The notes: generated by a model from the letters alone, not told the origin. 64,000 bases of DNA from Pyxidicoccus caerfyrddinensis (GCF_010894405.1 NZ_JAAIYA010000005.1:372001-436000), one strand, 5' to 3'; positions 9,471 through 19,375 are shown, counted from the stretch's first letter. Made by a program: numbers and translations.

Positions 9471-11579
9471 ATGCCGAGCAACCACCGCAGCCTGTCCATC
9501 CTGACCACCGTGGCCGTGCTGTGCGCCGCGGCCGCGTGCCTGCGCAACACGCCGGCCTCGACTTCCGAGCGCCCGCCGGGCACCTCGCAGGCCCAGGCGT
9601 CGGCCGCCTGCTGGAACCCGGACGCGGGCGTGGCGCTGACCGGCGCTTCGTGCTCGCCGCTGACGCCGCCGCAGCTGTCCTGCTACCTGCCCTCCGACCT
9701 GCAGGGCGGCGTGCAACAGGAGCCCGCGTCCACCGTGCAGCGCTCGGCGGACCTCTTCTCCTGGCAGGAGTTCATCGCGCTCAACTGGCCCGCGAGCGAC
9801 ACGGAGCGCGGCGTGCCGGACCGGAGCAAGCCGCTGAGCGCGCCGGGCCCGCGCGTCTGGGAGACGTGGAAGGAGACCTACGAAGTCTATCTGACGGACG
9901 GCCGCCGCCCGCCCGGGTGGAACGACACGCAGCCGCTGCCCTCGGGGTGCGGCTCGGACGCGACGAAGCTGCTGACGCGCGACGAGAAGATTGACGACGT
10001 GATGGACAGCGCCCTGCAGGCCGCGGCGTCGGACGGGCGGCTGCCGGCGACGCTCACGGACCGGCGCGGGCACCTGGTGCGCTACGAGATTCGGATGAAC
10101 CGGCCGATGTTCGAGCACATCCTGGACAACGGCCTCTATGACGGGCGGCGGCAGGTGGACGCGACGCTGGTGTCCTTCCCGAACGGCGGCATCCTGGTGA
10201 AGGCGGCCTGGCGCCCGGTGGACGCGAAGGAAGCGCCGTACTTCCACACGGTGACGGCGTGTGTCTGCGACGGCGAGGACGGCGGCCGGCTCACGGGCTG
10301 TCACCCCGAGCGCATGGGACTCGTGGGCTTCCACGTCACGCAGAAGACGCCGAGCGCTCCGGCGTGGGTGTGGTCCACCTTCGAGCAGCGCGCCAACGTG
10401 CGCGAGTCCGACGGCCAGCCCGCCTCCTTCTTCGACCTGAAGTGCGGGGACTGCGTGCCGAACCGGCAGACGAAGCCCGGAGTGCCCAACCAGGTCGTCC
10501 GGGTGACTCCGATTCCGTCGTCGGCGCCGGACTGCGACGGGGGCACCGCGTTCAAGGACGACGTGGTGCGGATGAACGAGGACCTCACGGCGGCGCTCGC
10601 CGACGCGGGCTCCGTCTTCCAGCACTACGAGCTGGTGGACACGCAGGTGCCCGTGGCCTCGGCCTACGCCGCGCCGCAGCCGACGACGGTGTTCGGCGTC
10701 TCGCGGCCCCTGCTGGCGAACACCACGATGGAGACCTTCGTGCAGGAGACCTCCACCTGCATCGGCTGCCACTCCACCGCGCGGACGCTGAAGCAGGACG
10801 CGTTCATCTCGGCGGACTTCACCTTCTCGCTGAACAACGCGTGGCCGAAGCCGGACGCCTCGACCACGCTTCCTCCGCCGGAGTCACCCCAGACGCAGTG
10901 GGACCGCGCGCACTGGCCCCAGGTACTGCGCGGGCAGGCCATCGCGGCACAGACGTACGAGCTGCTGCCGCAATACACCCGGGCGAAGCTGCACTGCGCG
11001 AGCTGCCATCTGAGCGAGGGGCGAGACCCGGACGCCGCGTGGTGGGTGGGTATGCACGAGGCCTATGACGGCGGGCCGGCGCTGCAGGCGCGCATCAACT
11101 CGTGCTTCGAGCACAGCGAGAATGGGAAGGCGCTGTGCGCGCCCGGTGATGGCGGCACGGGAAGCTGCGACAGCAACGCGGACATGCAGGCGCTGCTCAC
11201 GTACATGACGTGGCTGGATGAGCAGTGGGCGCAGCGGCACGGGACACAGACGCCGCCGCGCGGCTACCCGGAGATTCCGACGCTCACCGGAGACGCGAGC
11301 CGGGGCCGGGGCGTGTTCCAGCAGAAGTGCGCCGTGTGCCACGGCCGGGACGGCGAGGGGCGCTACCCGGATGGCACCTACTACCGGCCGGCGCTCTGGG
11401 GGCCGAACTCGTTCAACGCGCAGGCGGGGATGGGGAACCCGAGCATGTCCGCGCCGTTCGTCCACGCCAACATGCCGCTGGGCTCGGGTGGGCTGCTGAC
11501 GGTGGAGGAGGCGTGGGACGTGGCCGCGTTTATCGACTCGCAGCCCCGGCCGGGTAGAGGCGACGGCGGCACCCGCTGA
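9471..11579 (+). CDS. TsdA-like multihaem cytochrome c lipoprotein (putative thiosulfate dehydrogenase) with an extra N-terminal region
   Basis: A 702-residue exported protein starting MPSNHRSLSILTTVAVLCAAAAC, with a lipobox-like Cys. There are three CxxCH haem sites: CIGCH (residue 430), CASCH (509) and CAVCH (620). From about residue 470 onward the sequence follows TsdA, the dihaem thiosulfate dehydrogenase: CASCHLSEGR, RINSCF (candidate Cys ligand), then GRGVFQQKCAVCHG, HANMPLG and EEAWDVAAFIDSQPRP. The first 430 residues, with DLFSWQEFIALNWP, are not part of TsdA and carry no recognised catalytic motif. GGAGGGG precedes the ATG. It is divergent from sqr and shares its upstream elements. 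Thiosulfate oxidation to tetrathionate is likely but not proven. Confidence 0.85.
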   Translation: MPSNHRSLSILTTVAVLCAAAACLRNTPASTSERPPGTSQAQASAACWNPDAGVALTGASCSPLTPPQLSCYLPSDLQGGVQQEPASTVQRSADLFSWQEFIALNWPASDTERGVPDRSKPLSAPGPRVWETWKETYEVYLTDGRRPPGWNDTQPLPSGCGSDATKLLTRDEKIDDVMDSALQAAASDGRLPATLTDRRGHLVRYEIRMNRPMFEHILDNGLYDGRRQVDATLVSFPNGGILVKAAWRPVDAKEAPYFHTVTACVCDGEDGGRLTGCHPERMGLVGFHVTQKTPSAPAWVWSTFEQRANVRESDGQPASFFDLKCGDCVPNRQTKPGVPNQVVRVTPIPSSAPDCDGGTAFKDDVVRMNEDLTAALADAGSVFQHYELVDTQVPVASAYAAPQPTTVFGVSRPLLANTTMETFVQETSTCIGCHSTARTLKQDAFISADFTFSLNNAWPKPDASTTLPPPESPQTQWDRAHWPQVLRGQAIAAQTYELLPQYTRAKLHCASCHLSEGRDPDAAWWVGMHEAYDGGPALQARINSCFEHSENGKALCAPGDGGTGSCDSNADMQALLTYMTWLDEQWAQRHGTQTPPRGYPEIPTLTGDASRGRGVFQQKCAVCHGRDGEGRYPDGTYYRPALWGPNSFNAQAGMGNPSMSAPFVHANMPLGSGGLLTVEEAWDVAAFIDSQPRPGRGDGGTR

Positions 11580-11634
11580 GCTGCCGCGGGCCGCGCTCAT
11601 CAACGCACTGATACTGCCAGCCCGAGCAGGGTGA

Positions 11635-11681
11635 CTCAGCGCCGGAGCGGCCGCGAAGAGGCGGCCCGCTCCAGCGCTGAG
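11635..11681. terminator. Bidirectional terminator-like hairpin between convergent genes
   Basis: A long imperfect stem begins with CTCAGCGC and ends with GCGCTGAG, with inner pairing GGAGCG/CGCTCC and a GAAGAG loop. It lies 55 bases past the cytochrome stop and 8 bases from the AsmA-family stop, the expected place for a shared terminator. Confidence 0.6.
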
Positions 11682-11689
11682 CGTGTGGA

Positions 11690-14398
11690 CTACTTCCCGC
11701 CGAAGATGCCACGCAGGCGCTTCTTGGCTTCGTCCTCGGCCTTCTTCTTGGCCTCGGCCTCCAGACGGGCCTTCTCGGCGGCGGCCTTCGCCTCCAGCTC
11801 CTTCTTCTTGGCCTCGGCCTCGGCGCGGGCCTTCTCCTCGCCGCCCTCGATGACGGCCTGCACCTGCTTGCCGCGCTCGCCGCCAATCAGGTTGCCCGCG
11901 AGCGACGAGGCCGCCAGCTTCGCAATCGTCGTCGCGGCCGGCTTCACGTCCACGCCCGTCACCTCGGGCTTCCACGCCTTGCCCGTCAGCTTCAGGCCCA
12001 CGGGGATGGCCTCCGGCGGCGTCACCTTCCCGAGCGTCAGCGTCTTCACCGTGGACGGCGTCAGCGACACGCCGCCCGTCAAATCCAGCGTGCCGTCCAG
12101 GCGGATGCCGCCGTTGAAGCTGAGCGCCGCCTCGGGCCGCGTCCACGACAGCGGCCGCTCGAGCTGCGCCACGCCGTTCTTGATTTCCACGCCGAAGGGC
12201 AGGTTGTCACCGAGCGACGTCACCTGGTCGCTCTTGAGGCTCTTGGCCGCGAAGGGTAGCGCCTTGGCGAGCGGCTCGGACACGGCCGCCACCAGGTCCT
12301 TGCCCAGCAGCGTGCCGCCCAGGATGTTGCCGTTGATGGCGCCGAGCAGCGTCTGCTGGAGCTGGTCCGGCGTGTAGCCCACGCCCTTCACGTCCACATT
12401 CCCGTTGAACTTGCCCGTCATCACCTTCTGCGGAGTGAACTGGGTGAGGGCCTCGGCCATCTCCACGCCCTCCACCTTCACCTTCGCGTCGAAGGGGCGC
12501 TTCTCCGGCAGCGGGCCCAGGCGCACGGTGGTGCCGTCCGCGGTCACCTTGCCGCCGTAGAGGCCGGAGGAGAACTTCTCCACGGTGATGAGGTCGTCGG
12601 TCATCTTCACGACGCCCGTCACGTTGCTCAGGTCCATCTTCGTGTAGCGCAGGGCGCCAATCGCGAAGCGGATGTCGCCGCGGTAGCCGTTGAAGCGCGT
12701 CGGGTCATCCGGCGGCGGGGGCACCGGCGCGCCGCCCGTGCGGGCCATGGCTTCCTCCTCGTTCATCAGCAGCGCGTCCGCGTCCAGCTTCGGGCTCTTC
12801 ACGTCCGCGGCGAACGTCGTCGTCTGTTTCTTTCCCTGGCCCGCGAGCGCAAAGGACGCGCTGCCCGTCACGGTGTCCTCGAGCAGATTCGCCGTGAGCT
12901 TGGGCAGGTCCACCTTCATGCCGGAGCCCGTCTTGCTCGGCGTGTACGTGCCGGCGGCGCTCACCTGCATGCGCTGGCCGGGGGCCTTGTTCACGAGGAG
13001 GCCGGGGCGCAGGTCCACGCCGTCCAGGTTGGCGTCGGCGGTGAAGCGCAGTGCGCCGCCGCTGGCCGCCGCGCCGGTGAGGCGGGAGCTGAGCTTCATG
13101 CTCGCGCCTGACTCCTTGGAGAGCTGGGCCGGCACGCGCAGCCGCACCGGCGTCAGGTCCACGTCGATGTCGATGGCCTGGGCGTCCTGCGTGCCGCTGC
13201 CGCGCACCGCGAGGCCGATGGGGCCGGCAATCATGCCGTTGAGCTGCTTGCGCAGCGGCGGGTAGTACTCGGCGATGGCGGCCGGGTCGAGGTTCTTCCC
13301 CAGCAGCTCGAAGCCCTCCACCGAGGGCTTCTCGGTGAGCAGGCCCTTCACGCGGCCCTTGCCGGTGATGCTCGCGGGGCCCACGTCCAGGTTGAGCTTG
13401 TCGAGCGCGAGGTCACCCACGGCCACGTCGCCCGTCACGTCGGTGTCGAGCACCACGTCGAGCGCCTTGCCGCCCTCCGCGCCGGCGAAGCGCAGGCCGA
13501 GCGCCTTGACGACACCGACGAGGCGGGTGGGGCCCTTGCCGCCGGGCACCGCGCCGCCGAGGTCCGCCTGCCAGTCCGCGTCCACGGTGCCGGCCTGGAG
13601 GCCCACGTCGGGAGGGAGGAAGGGGCCCAGGGGCGCGAGGTCGATGCGCTCGGCCTTGAGCGTCACGCGCTCGGGGGTGGGGATGAGGGTGGGGGGCAGG
13701 GGCGCGGCGTTGACCGCAATCTTGAGGTTCTGCTTGTCGGCGAGGACGGCGGCGGCGAGGTCGATGACGAGCGGCTTGCCGGCGCGCAAATCCTTCACCT
13801 CGATGTCGAGGTCCTTCACGGCCAGCTCCCGGGCCTGGGCGCCCGCCGAGCGGTCCACGAAGCGGATGGTGCCGTCGGTGAGGGCGGCGCGCTCCACGTG
13901 GACGCCGGAGAGGTCGGTGGGGGGCTGCTCCTCCTCGGGCTTCTCCTCTTCCTTGGGGGCCTGCTCCTCCAGGCGCTTCATGAGGCGCTGGACGTTGGTG
14001 GTGCCGTCGGGGAAGCGGACGACGTTGACGGTGAGGCCGGACACCTCGGCGTTCCTCACCTGGATGTCCTTGCCGCGCGAGGACAGCAGGGGGCCGGCGG
14101 CGACGCGGATGTCGAGCGAGGCCAGCTGCGCGAGGGGGAGCTCCTCGCCCTCGGCGGGGCCGACGGTGACGTTCTCGACTTCGGCGCCGATGGTGGGGAA
14201 GAGCTTGGTGGAGATGTCGCCAATCTCGATGGGGCGGCCGAGCTTCTGCGAGTACGTGGCGGCCTGGTCTCGGGCCGTCTTGAGCAGGATGGCGTCGAGC
14301 CGCCAGAGGGCGACGGCGACGATGATGACGAGGAGCGCGAGGATGCCGCCCAGGACGTAGGGCCAGCGGCGCTTCTTGGTGACGACGGTGTTGGACAT
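11690..14398 (-). CDS. AsmA-family envelope protein
   Basis: A 902-residue protein with one N-terminal membrane span (residues 12-32, YVLGGILALLVIIVAVALW) followed by a large periplasmic region. The opening after the span (QKLGRPIEIGDISTKLFPTIGAEVENVTV) is the AsmA signature, and the C-terminal third (VVKMTDDLITVEKFSSGLYGGKVTADGTT) is the AsmA/TamB-like beta-rich part. The family is thought to carry lipids between membranes or shape outer-membrane composition. The last 60 residues are a Lys/Glu/Ala-rich coiled coil, unusual for the family. A strong GGAGGAGGT precedes the ATG. It stands alone, convergent with the cytochrome gene. Confidence 0.9.
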   Translation of the reverse strand: MSNTVVTKKRRWPYVLGGILALLVIIVAVALWRLDAILLKTARDQAATYSQKLGRPIEIGDISTKLFPTIGAEVENVTVGPAEGEELPLAQLASLDIRVAAGPLLSSRGKDIQVRNAEVSGLTVNVVRFPDGTTNVQRLMKRLEEQAPKEEEKPEEEQPPTDLSGVHVERAALTDGTIRFVDRSAGAQARELAVKDLDIEVKDLRAGKPLVIDLAAAVLADKQNLKIAVNAAPLPPTLIPTPERVTLKAERIDLAPLGPFLPPDVGLQAGTVDADWQADLGGAVPGGKGPTRLVGVVKALGLRFAGAEGGKALDVVLDTDVTGDVAVGDLALDKLNLDVGPASITGKGRVKGLLTEKPSVEGFELLGKNLDPAAIAEYYPPLRKQLNGMIAGPIGLAVRGSGTQDAQAIDIDVDLTPVRLRVPAQLSKESGASMKLSSRLTGAAASGGALRFTADANLDGVDLRPGLLVNKAPGQRMQVSAAGTYTPSKTGSGMKVDLPKLTANLLEDTVTGSASFALAGQGKKQTTTFAADVKSPKLDADALLMNEEEAMARTGGAPVPPPPDDPTRFNGYRGDIRFAIGALRYTKMDLSNVTGVVKMTDDLITVEKFSSGLYGGKVTADGTTVRLGPLPEKRPFDAKVKVEGVEMAEALTQFTPQKVMTGKFNGNVDVKGVGYTPDQLQQTLLGAINGNILGGTLLGKDLVAAVSEPLAKALPFAAKSLKSDQVTSLGDNLPFGVEIKNGVAQLERPLSWTRPEAALSFNGGIRLDGTLDLTGGVSLTPSTVKTLTLGKVTPPEAIPVGLKLTGKAWKPEVTGVDVKPAATTIAKLAASSLAGNLIGGERGKQVQAVIEGGEEKARAEAEAKKKELEAKAAAEKARLEAEAKKKAEDEAKKRLRGIFGGK

Positions 14399-14826
14399 CG
14401 CTTGGTACCTCCTCCAGCGAGCAGGCCACGGGCGGATGGCTCGGTGCGGGGCCCGGGGAGCAAGCAGACGCTTAGCTCAGCCTCGGTCCGCTCGCACGTC
14501 CCAGACGCTGTGGGACTGCTTCGGGGCAGCAGAGAGACATTTCACGGGAGCAGACGGCGCGGGCCTGGGGAAATGCACGGCGTCGTACAGTCGGAGGACG
14601 CACGGCTGCCCCAGAAGCGGGAAAAACGGGGGCGCCAGCCGGCCCTCATGGCGCCCCCTGCCACCCGACAGTTTCCGGATTTGTACACGGTGGGGGCGGA
14701 TGGGAAGGGGGGCGGAGTGGGACGGGGGGCGCGTTTCGGAGGCCGCGCGCCGGGCCTGCCCGGTGTCCTCGTTACTCCGCGGTGGCGCTGGCCGGTAGGC
14801 TACCGGGACCTCCCGGGGGGAACCGA
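14399..14826. other. Intergenic region between divergent AsmA and SitA genes
   Basis: About 430 bases hold no convincing gene. A 6-bp stem (GTCCCA/TGGGAC) lies near 14501-14519. Base composition is somewhat more mixed than in neighbouring genes. The ribosome site of the toxin gene, a run of G followed by GAACCG, is at the right end. Promoters for both flanking genes must be here, but none is clear enough to mark. Confidence 0.4.
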
Positions 14827-15525
14827 ATGCGGCTCTGCTGGTCACTGCTATTCATCGCGGCGTTGCAGGCGTGCGCGACCGCGCCCGCCCACGAAGACCT
14901 GTACGACCCCACCGCCACGTGGGACGCGGCCGACTCCAACGATGACGAGTGCGAGGACGTCGACGAAGACAGGTGCCTTGTCCCTACCTGCACGCCGGAC
15001 GGGTGTGGGCTCTACCGCTGCGAAGACCTCGCTCCAGGCCGAATCGTCCGAACTCGCGGAGTGTCGGCTGTGCGCCCGCCGGCGAACAGCCAGCGCAACT
15101 GGGGCAACAGCCAGGCACTCCCAGGAGACGCGCTGCCGGTGTTCGTCTTCCAGTGGTATCGCCCCGAGGAGCTACCCAGCCAGAAGGAGACCGCGCGCCG
15201 GCTGGAGCTATGGCGACAGAGGCCACACGAGCGGCACCACCTCTTTCCCCAGGCATTTGAAGGCCACTTCAACGCCAGGGGCATCAACATCCATCAATGG
15301 ACGCTCGTCATGGACGCGGCGGAACACGCCAGAGTCCACAGGTTGGCGATGAGGGGACCGTGGAACACGGAGTGGAAGACCTGGCTTGACCTGCACTGGC
15401 CGGACGTTACAAAGGCGATGCTCTTCGAGTTCGCCAGCTACCTCATCAGGAAACACAACCTATGGGGCATGCCTGCAACGTACTGGCAGACCTTCGAGCT
15501 CCCCCCGCTGCCGCCCAGCCCATGA
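14827..15525 (+). CDS. SitA6-type polymorphic toxin lipoprotein (TIGR02269-like)
   Basis: A 232-residue lipoprotein (MRLCWSLLFIAALQAC, a clear lipobox) followed by the Cys-rich segment CLVPTCTPDGCGLYRCEDL typical of the myxobacterial TIGR02269 paralogues, later recognised as Sit toxins exchanged between kin by outer-membrane exchange. The C-terminal domain, from about residue 125, contains HHLFPQAF, RGINIHQWT and HARVHRL, a His-rich nuclease-like arrangement (HNH/GHH type), so DNA or RNA cleavage is the inferred activity. The downstream immunity gene overlaps by four bases (ATGA). Family assignment rests on my recognition of these motifs; target and specificity are unknown. Confidence 0.85.
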   Translation: MRLCWSLLFIAALQACATAPAHEDLYDPTATWDAADSNDDECEDVDEDRCLVPTCTPDGCGLYRCEDLAPGRIVRTRGVSAVRPPANSQRNWGNSQALPGDALPVFVFQWYRPEELPSQKETARRLELWRQRPHERHHLFPQAFEGHFNARGINIHQWTLVMDAAEHARVHRLAMRGPWNTEWKTWLDLHWPDVTKAMLFEFASYLIRKHNLWGMPATYWQTFELPPLPPSP

Positions 15526-16286
15526 CAAGCTTCTACGAGATTACATGGAGCCCCGAGCCCACCTGGAGCAGCACCTATCGCGTCAGTCGCCGCTGGCATT
15601 TGCCCTCCGTGGAGCAGTGCCCGAGCTGCCGCGCAACAGTCGGCAGCTTCCTCACCTACCCAACCGTCGACCTTTCGGAGCTGCCAGAGGCCCGCGAGCT
15701 GAAGCCCCGTCCCGCGTCGTTCGAGGAGTACGTACGGCTCCGCGACCTGGTGCGCCCGTACTGCCCACCGGGCGCTCCGCTGGAGCCAGGAACAGGACTC
15801 GGCCCGCTGGGGGGCTCAACACGCGGCAAGTGGGGTGCCTTTACCTTGGTGGACCTGGCCGCGCTCTTCGTTCGTGAGGACGCGCTCCGGGCCCTGGAGA
15901 ACCTACGCGGCATCGTGCCGGTATGGCCGAAGTTCCGCCGCCCTCCCGCCCCTGCCGTCGCGGAGCTACAACTGCTCCCGCACGGACGGTTGGCCCCCGA
16001 CTGCTTTCCGCCGGGCCGCCGCGAGCCGTGCGCGGTATGCGGCTGCGATGGGGAGATGCGGCCCCTGCACTACTGGGCCGACCCGGCATCACTCCCAACG
16101 GACCTGGACGCATTCAGGCTGGCGGACTACTCGGGCATCATCGTCGTCAGCGAGCGATTCGCCAGCGTCGTTCGCCGCTTCGAGCCGAACGACATCACCC
16201 TCAAGCTCCTCTTGACGTCCAGACCTCCAGGAATCCAGACGCCCAAGCGGCTAGATGGCAATGCCGCCATCATCATTCGCAGGTGA
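15522..16286 (+). CDS. SitI6-type double-CXXCG immunity protein
   Basis: A 254-residue cytoplasmic protein with no signal peptide. Two CxxC(G) pairs, CPSC near residue 33 and CAVCGC near residue 174, flank the conserved family stretch with TYPTVDLSELPEA, RDLVRPYCPPGAPLEPG and GPLGGSTRGKWG, as in the Myxococcus double-CXXCG paralogous family (TIGR02264), the partners of SitA6 toxins. It would bind and neutralise the toxin made by the overlapping upstream gene. The ATGA overlap implies coupled translation, so toxin is never made without immunity. The pair should define a kin-recognition specificity of this strain. Confidence 0.88.
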   Translation: MTSFYEITWSPEPTWSSTYRVSRRWHLPSVEQCPSCRATVGSFLTYPTVDLSELPEARELKPRPASFEEYVRLRDLVRPYCPPGAPLEPGTGLGPLGGSTRGKWGAFTLVDLAALFVREDALRALENLRGIVPVWPKFRRPPAPAVAELQLLPHGRLAPDCFPPGRREPCAVCGCDGEMRPLHYWADPASLPTDLDAFRLADYSGIIVVSERFASVVRRFEPNDITLKLLLTSRPPGIQTPKRLDGNAAIIIRR

Positions 16287-16533
16287 GCGGCGCCCGGTTG
16301 AGCGACGGTTCACGAATCCACCGGGCGTCGCTCCCTGCTGTTACCGCGCACGCTCGAATCCGTGTAGCGGGCCCTGGGACTCGGGCGCCGGTCCCTTCGC
16401 GTGAGGTTCCCTGGGAGACATCCTCGTGGCGCGTGCGGGCCAGACGGGAGTGTGCATTCCGTCCAGTGTGGCAGGCGCGCGCCTCGCGCTCGCATGGCGG
16501 TTGATGGGGCTGCTTCCCCCCACCAGCCAGAAA

Positions 16534-17550
16534 ATGAGTCACCTGTCGTATCATCCGGTGTGCCCTCGGCCTCCGGGGCGCCACGGGGGGACCGTCGTCT
16601 TGAGCCACAACCTTCAACGTCTCACGTCCTTCCTCTCGGGACTCGCGGGGCATGGCGAATCGCGCTCGCGCCAGGCGCTGGCGGAGCGCGTCTCGGATTC
16701 GCTTCCCACCGTGGCCATGGCGGGGTGCATCGCCAATGAGTGGCTGTGTCACCACCTCGCCGGCCTCGACGAGGCCGTGCTCCTCGACATCGGCCCCGGC
16801 ACCGGACGCCAGGGTGTGGACCTGCTCCGGCGGCTCGGTGCTCGCGAGGACCGGCCCCGTCACCTCACCGTCATCGCCGTCGAGCCCGATGCCGTGAGCC
16901 TCCGTACCGCCGAGCACAACCTCCTCGAGGCCGCGCAGACCTACGGACTCGACGTCCACGTCCTGGCCTTCCACTCGCTCGTGGAGGAGCTGGACCCGTC
17001 CTTCTGGCCCATCGTGGCGGCCATGCCCGGAACCCTGCTCGTGCACTCGGCCTTCGCGCTGCACCACGTCCGCGGGAAGGTGGCCGACGACGAGGCCCGC
17101 GACGGCGTGCTGCGCCGGCTGCGCATGCTGGAGCCCAAGGCCGTCGTGCTCGTCGAGCCCAGCCTGGACGTCTCCACCTCGGACCCGGAGCAGCGCTTCC
17201 GCCAGGGCTGGCGTTACGTCGGCCTCACGTTCCAGCTGGTGGACCGCCTCGCCCTGCCCCAGGAAGACCGGGACGCCATCCGGCGCTTCCTCGTGCGCGA
17301 GCTCGAGGCCGTCCTCGACGACTCGGACGACTCCCGCTCGAAGCGGTACGAGCACGTGCGCGGCTGGTGGCGCAGGCTCGCCCGCGCGGGCTTCGCGCGC
17401 GACGACGTGCCCACCTCCCTGGACCTGGGCTCGCATCCGCAGATGCAGCCGCGCCGCTACCCCGGGTACGTGGGCCTCGATGTCGGCGACGAGACGCTCG
17501 TCGCCGTGCTGTGCGCCACTCCGGCGGCACGCGACCCCCACTCCCGCTGA
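16534..17550 (+). CDS. Bacterial GRAS-domain (SAM-methyltransferase-like) protein
   Basis: About 338 residues. The region from LSHNLQRLTSFLSGL through LLDIGPGTGRQGVDLLRRL, HSAFALHHV, PKAVVLVEP and the C-terminal RRYPGYVGLDVGDETLVAVL resembles GRAS proteins, known from plants and some bacteria, which have a Rossmann methyltransferase fold. Small-molecule methylation is suspected for bacterial members; no substrate is known here. The start is uncertain: I use the ATG giving MSHLSYH, but a GTG or TTG around 16600 (VLSHN) is possible because homology begins there. It lies 50 bases upstream of a peptidase gene on the same strand. Confidence 0.75.
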   Translation: MSHLSYHPVCPRPPGRHGGTVVLSHNLQRLTSFLSGLAGHGESRSRQALAERVSDSLPTVAMAGCIANEWLCHHLAGLDEAVLLDIGPGTGRQGVDLLRRLGAREDRPRHLTVIAVEPDAVSLRTAEHNLLEAAQTYGLDVHVLAFHSLVEELDPSFWPIVAAMPGTLLVHSAFALHHVRGKVADDEARDGVLRRLRMLEPKAVVLVEPSLDVSTSDPEQRFRQGWRYVGLTFQLVDRLALPQEDRDAIRRFLVRELEAVLDDSDDSRSKRYEHVRGWWRRLARAGFARDDVPTSLDLGSHPQMQPRRYPGYVGLDVGDETLVAVLCATPAARDPHSR

Positions 17551-17599
17551 GCCGTTCGCCCTTCCCGAACCGCGCCCGAGCGCCGACACTGCGGGCCCC

Positions 17600-19375
17600 A
17601 TGCGCTTCCGCTCCGCCCTCGTCCTGCTGGCCTGTGTCTCCGCCTGCGCCCCACGCGCGCGGACCGCGCCGGAGACCTCCGCCATGTCCACCGCTTCCGC
17701 GTCCGCGGCCGAGGCCGCGTACACCCGCCTCGCCCGTGAGTACCTCGACTGGTACCTCGAGGCGAATCCCACTCGCGCCACGTCGCTCGGCTTCCACCAG
17801 CACGACGCCCGCCTCCCGGACGTCTCCGCCGCCGCGCTGACCCGCAAGTCGGAGGCCCTCCAGAACTGGCTCACCCGCCTGGAGGCGGTGGACCGCGGCG
17901 CCCTCACCGGTGACGCCGCCGTCGACGTGCGCGTGCTGGAGTACGCCATCCGCGCGGACCTCGCGGAGCTGGAGGAGCAGCGCGTCTGGGAGAACAACCC
18001 CGGCTTCTACGTGGGCCTCATCGCCAGCAGCCTGTCCAACCTCTCCTCCCGCGAGTTCGCCCCCGTCGCCGAGCGGATGCGCTCCCTGCGCTCGCGCATG
18101 GCGTCCATTCCCCGCGTGCTCGACGCGGCGAAGGCCAACCTCCGCGGCGTGCCGGAGCTGTGGGCCCGGCTCTCCCACCGCGATGCCCGGGGCGTCGCGT
18201 CCTTCCTGCGCACGGATTTGCCCCGGGCCCTGGAGGCCCAGGGCTTCGCCCAGGTGGACGCCTCCGAGCGAGACGCCTTCACCGTCGCCCGTGAGCAGGC
18301 CGCGCGGCACCTGGAGGCCTACGCCACCTGGCTGGAGCAGGACCTGCTGCCCCGCGCGGACGGCGACTTCCGCCTGGGCCGCGAGCGCTTCGAGAAGAAG
18401 CTCGCGCTGGAGGAGCACGTGACGCTGAGCGCGGACCAACTCCGCGACATCAACGAGCGCTCCATCCGCGAGTACAAGGTCTGGGTCGCCCGCGAGGCCG
18501 CGAAGGTGGACCCGAAGAAGACGCCCGAGCAGGTGATGGCCGAGCTGGTGAAGGACCACCCCACCGCCGACCAGCTCATCCCCACCGCCCGCGCGCAGCT
18601 CGTGGAATTGCAGCGCTTCGTGCGCGAGCGGAACATCCTCACGCTGCCTTCGGACCGGCTCCCCACGGTGCGCGAGACGCCGCCGTACGCGCGGCTCGGC
18701 TTCGCGTCCATGGACACGCCGGGCCCCTTCGAGACGAAGGCCACCGAGGCCTTCTACAACATCACCCCCGTGGAGCCGGGCTGGACGCCGGAGCAGCGGG
18801 CGCAGCACCTGACGTACTTCAACCGCGCGGGCCTGCTCGGCATCTCCGTGCACGAGGGCATCCCCGGCCACTTCGTGCAGCTGCTCTACGAGTCGAAGAT
18901 TCCCACCGACGTGCGCAAGGTCTTCTCCCCCACGTCCGTCGTCGAGGGCTGGGCCCACTACACCGAGCAGATGATGGTGGACGAGGGCCTGGGTGACGGA
19001 GACCCGCGCATCCGCCTGGGGCAATTGCGCCGCGCGCTGCAGCGCCACGCCCGCTGGTACGCGGCCCTGGCGCTCCACGTCTACGGCGAGCCGCTGGAGG
19101 CCGTGGCGAAGCGCTACGCGGAGATTGCGTACTTCGAGCCCTTCCCCGCGCTGCGCGAGGTGGAGCGCGGCACGTCCAACCCGACGTACCTGTACTACGC
19201 CGTCGGCCGCATGCAGATATTGAAGCTGCGCGAGGACTACCGCCGCCACCTGGAGGCGCGCGGGGAGCCCTTCGTGCTGAAGGACTTCCACGACCGCTTC
19301 CTGCGGCTCGGCCTGCCCGTGTCGCTGGCGCGCGGCGTCCTCATTCCGGGGGACACCGCGCCGTCGCTGGAGTGA
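17600..19375 (+). CDS. DUF885-family metallopeptidase lipoprotein
   Basis: A 591-residue protein with a lipoprotein signal ([16 protein letters not shown]). The zinc-binding motif HEGIPGH (near residue 420) and downstream EGWAHY, supplying the third ligand, are the hallmarks of the DUF885 family, which resembles carboxypeptidase and oligopeptidase folds. An N-terminal pattern [17 protein letters not shown] is also conserved in the family. The anchored location suggests digestion of peptides at the cell surface or in the periplasm, fitting a predator, though the substrate is not known. The product ends 7 bases before the stop of a convergent lipoprotein gene. Confidence 0.9.
   Translation: MRFRSALVLLACVSACAPRARTAPETSAMSTASASAAEAAYTRLAREYLDWYLEANPTRATSLGFHQHDARLPDVSAAALTRKSEALQNWLTRLEAVDRGALTGDAAVDVRVLEYAIRADLAELEEQRVWENNPGFYVGLIASSLSNLSSREFAPVAERMRSLRSRMASIPRVLDAAKANLRGVPELWARLSHRDARGVASFLRTDLPRALEAQGFAQVDASERDAFTVAREQAARHLEAYATWLEQDLLPRADGDFRLGRERFEKKLALEEHVTLSADQLRDINERSIREYKVWVAREAAKVDPKKTPEQVMAELVKDHPTADQLIPTARAQLVELQRFVRERNILTLPSDRLPTVRETPPYARLGFASMDTPGPFETKATEAFYNITPVEPGWTPEQRAQHLTYFNRAGLLGISVHEGIPGHFVQLLYESKIPTDVRKVFSPTSVVEGWAHYTEQMMVDEGLGDGDPRIRLGQLRRALQRHARWYAALALHVYGEPLEAVAKRYAEIAYFEPFPALREVERGTSNPTYLYYAVGRMQILKLREDYRRHLEARGEPFVLKDFHDRFLRLGLPVSLARGVLIPGDTAPSLE

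Noticed and set aside
16273..17997. 574-codon minus-strand frame opposite the GRAS gene and the start of the peptidase gene
   Set aside because: No conserved pattern; plus-strand genes have motifs and signal peptide in order.
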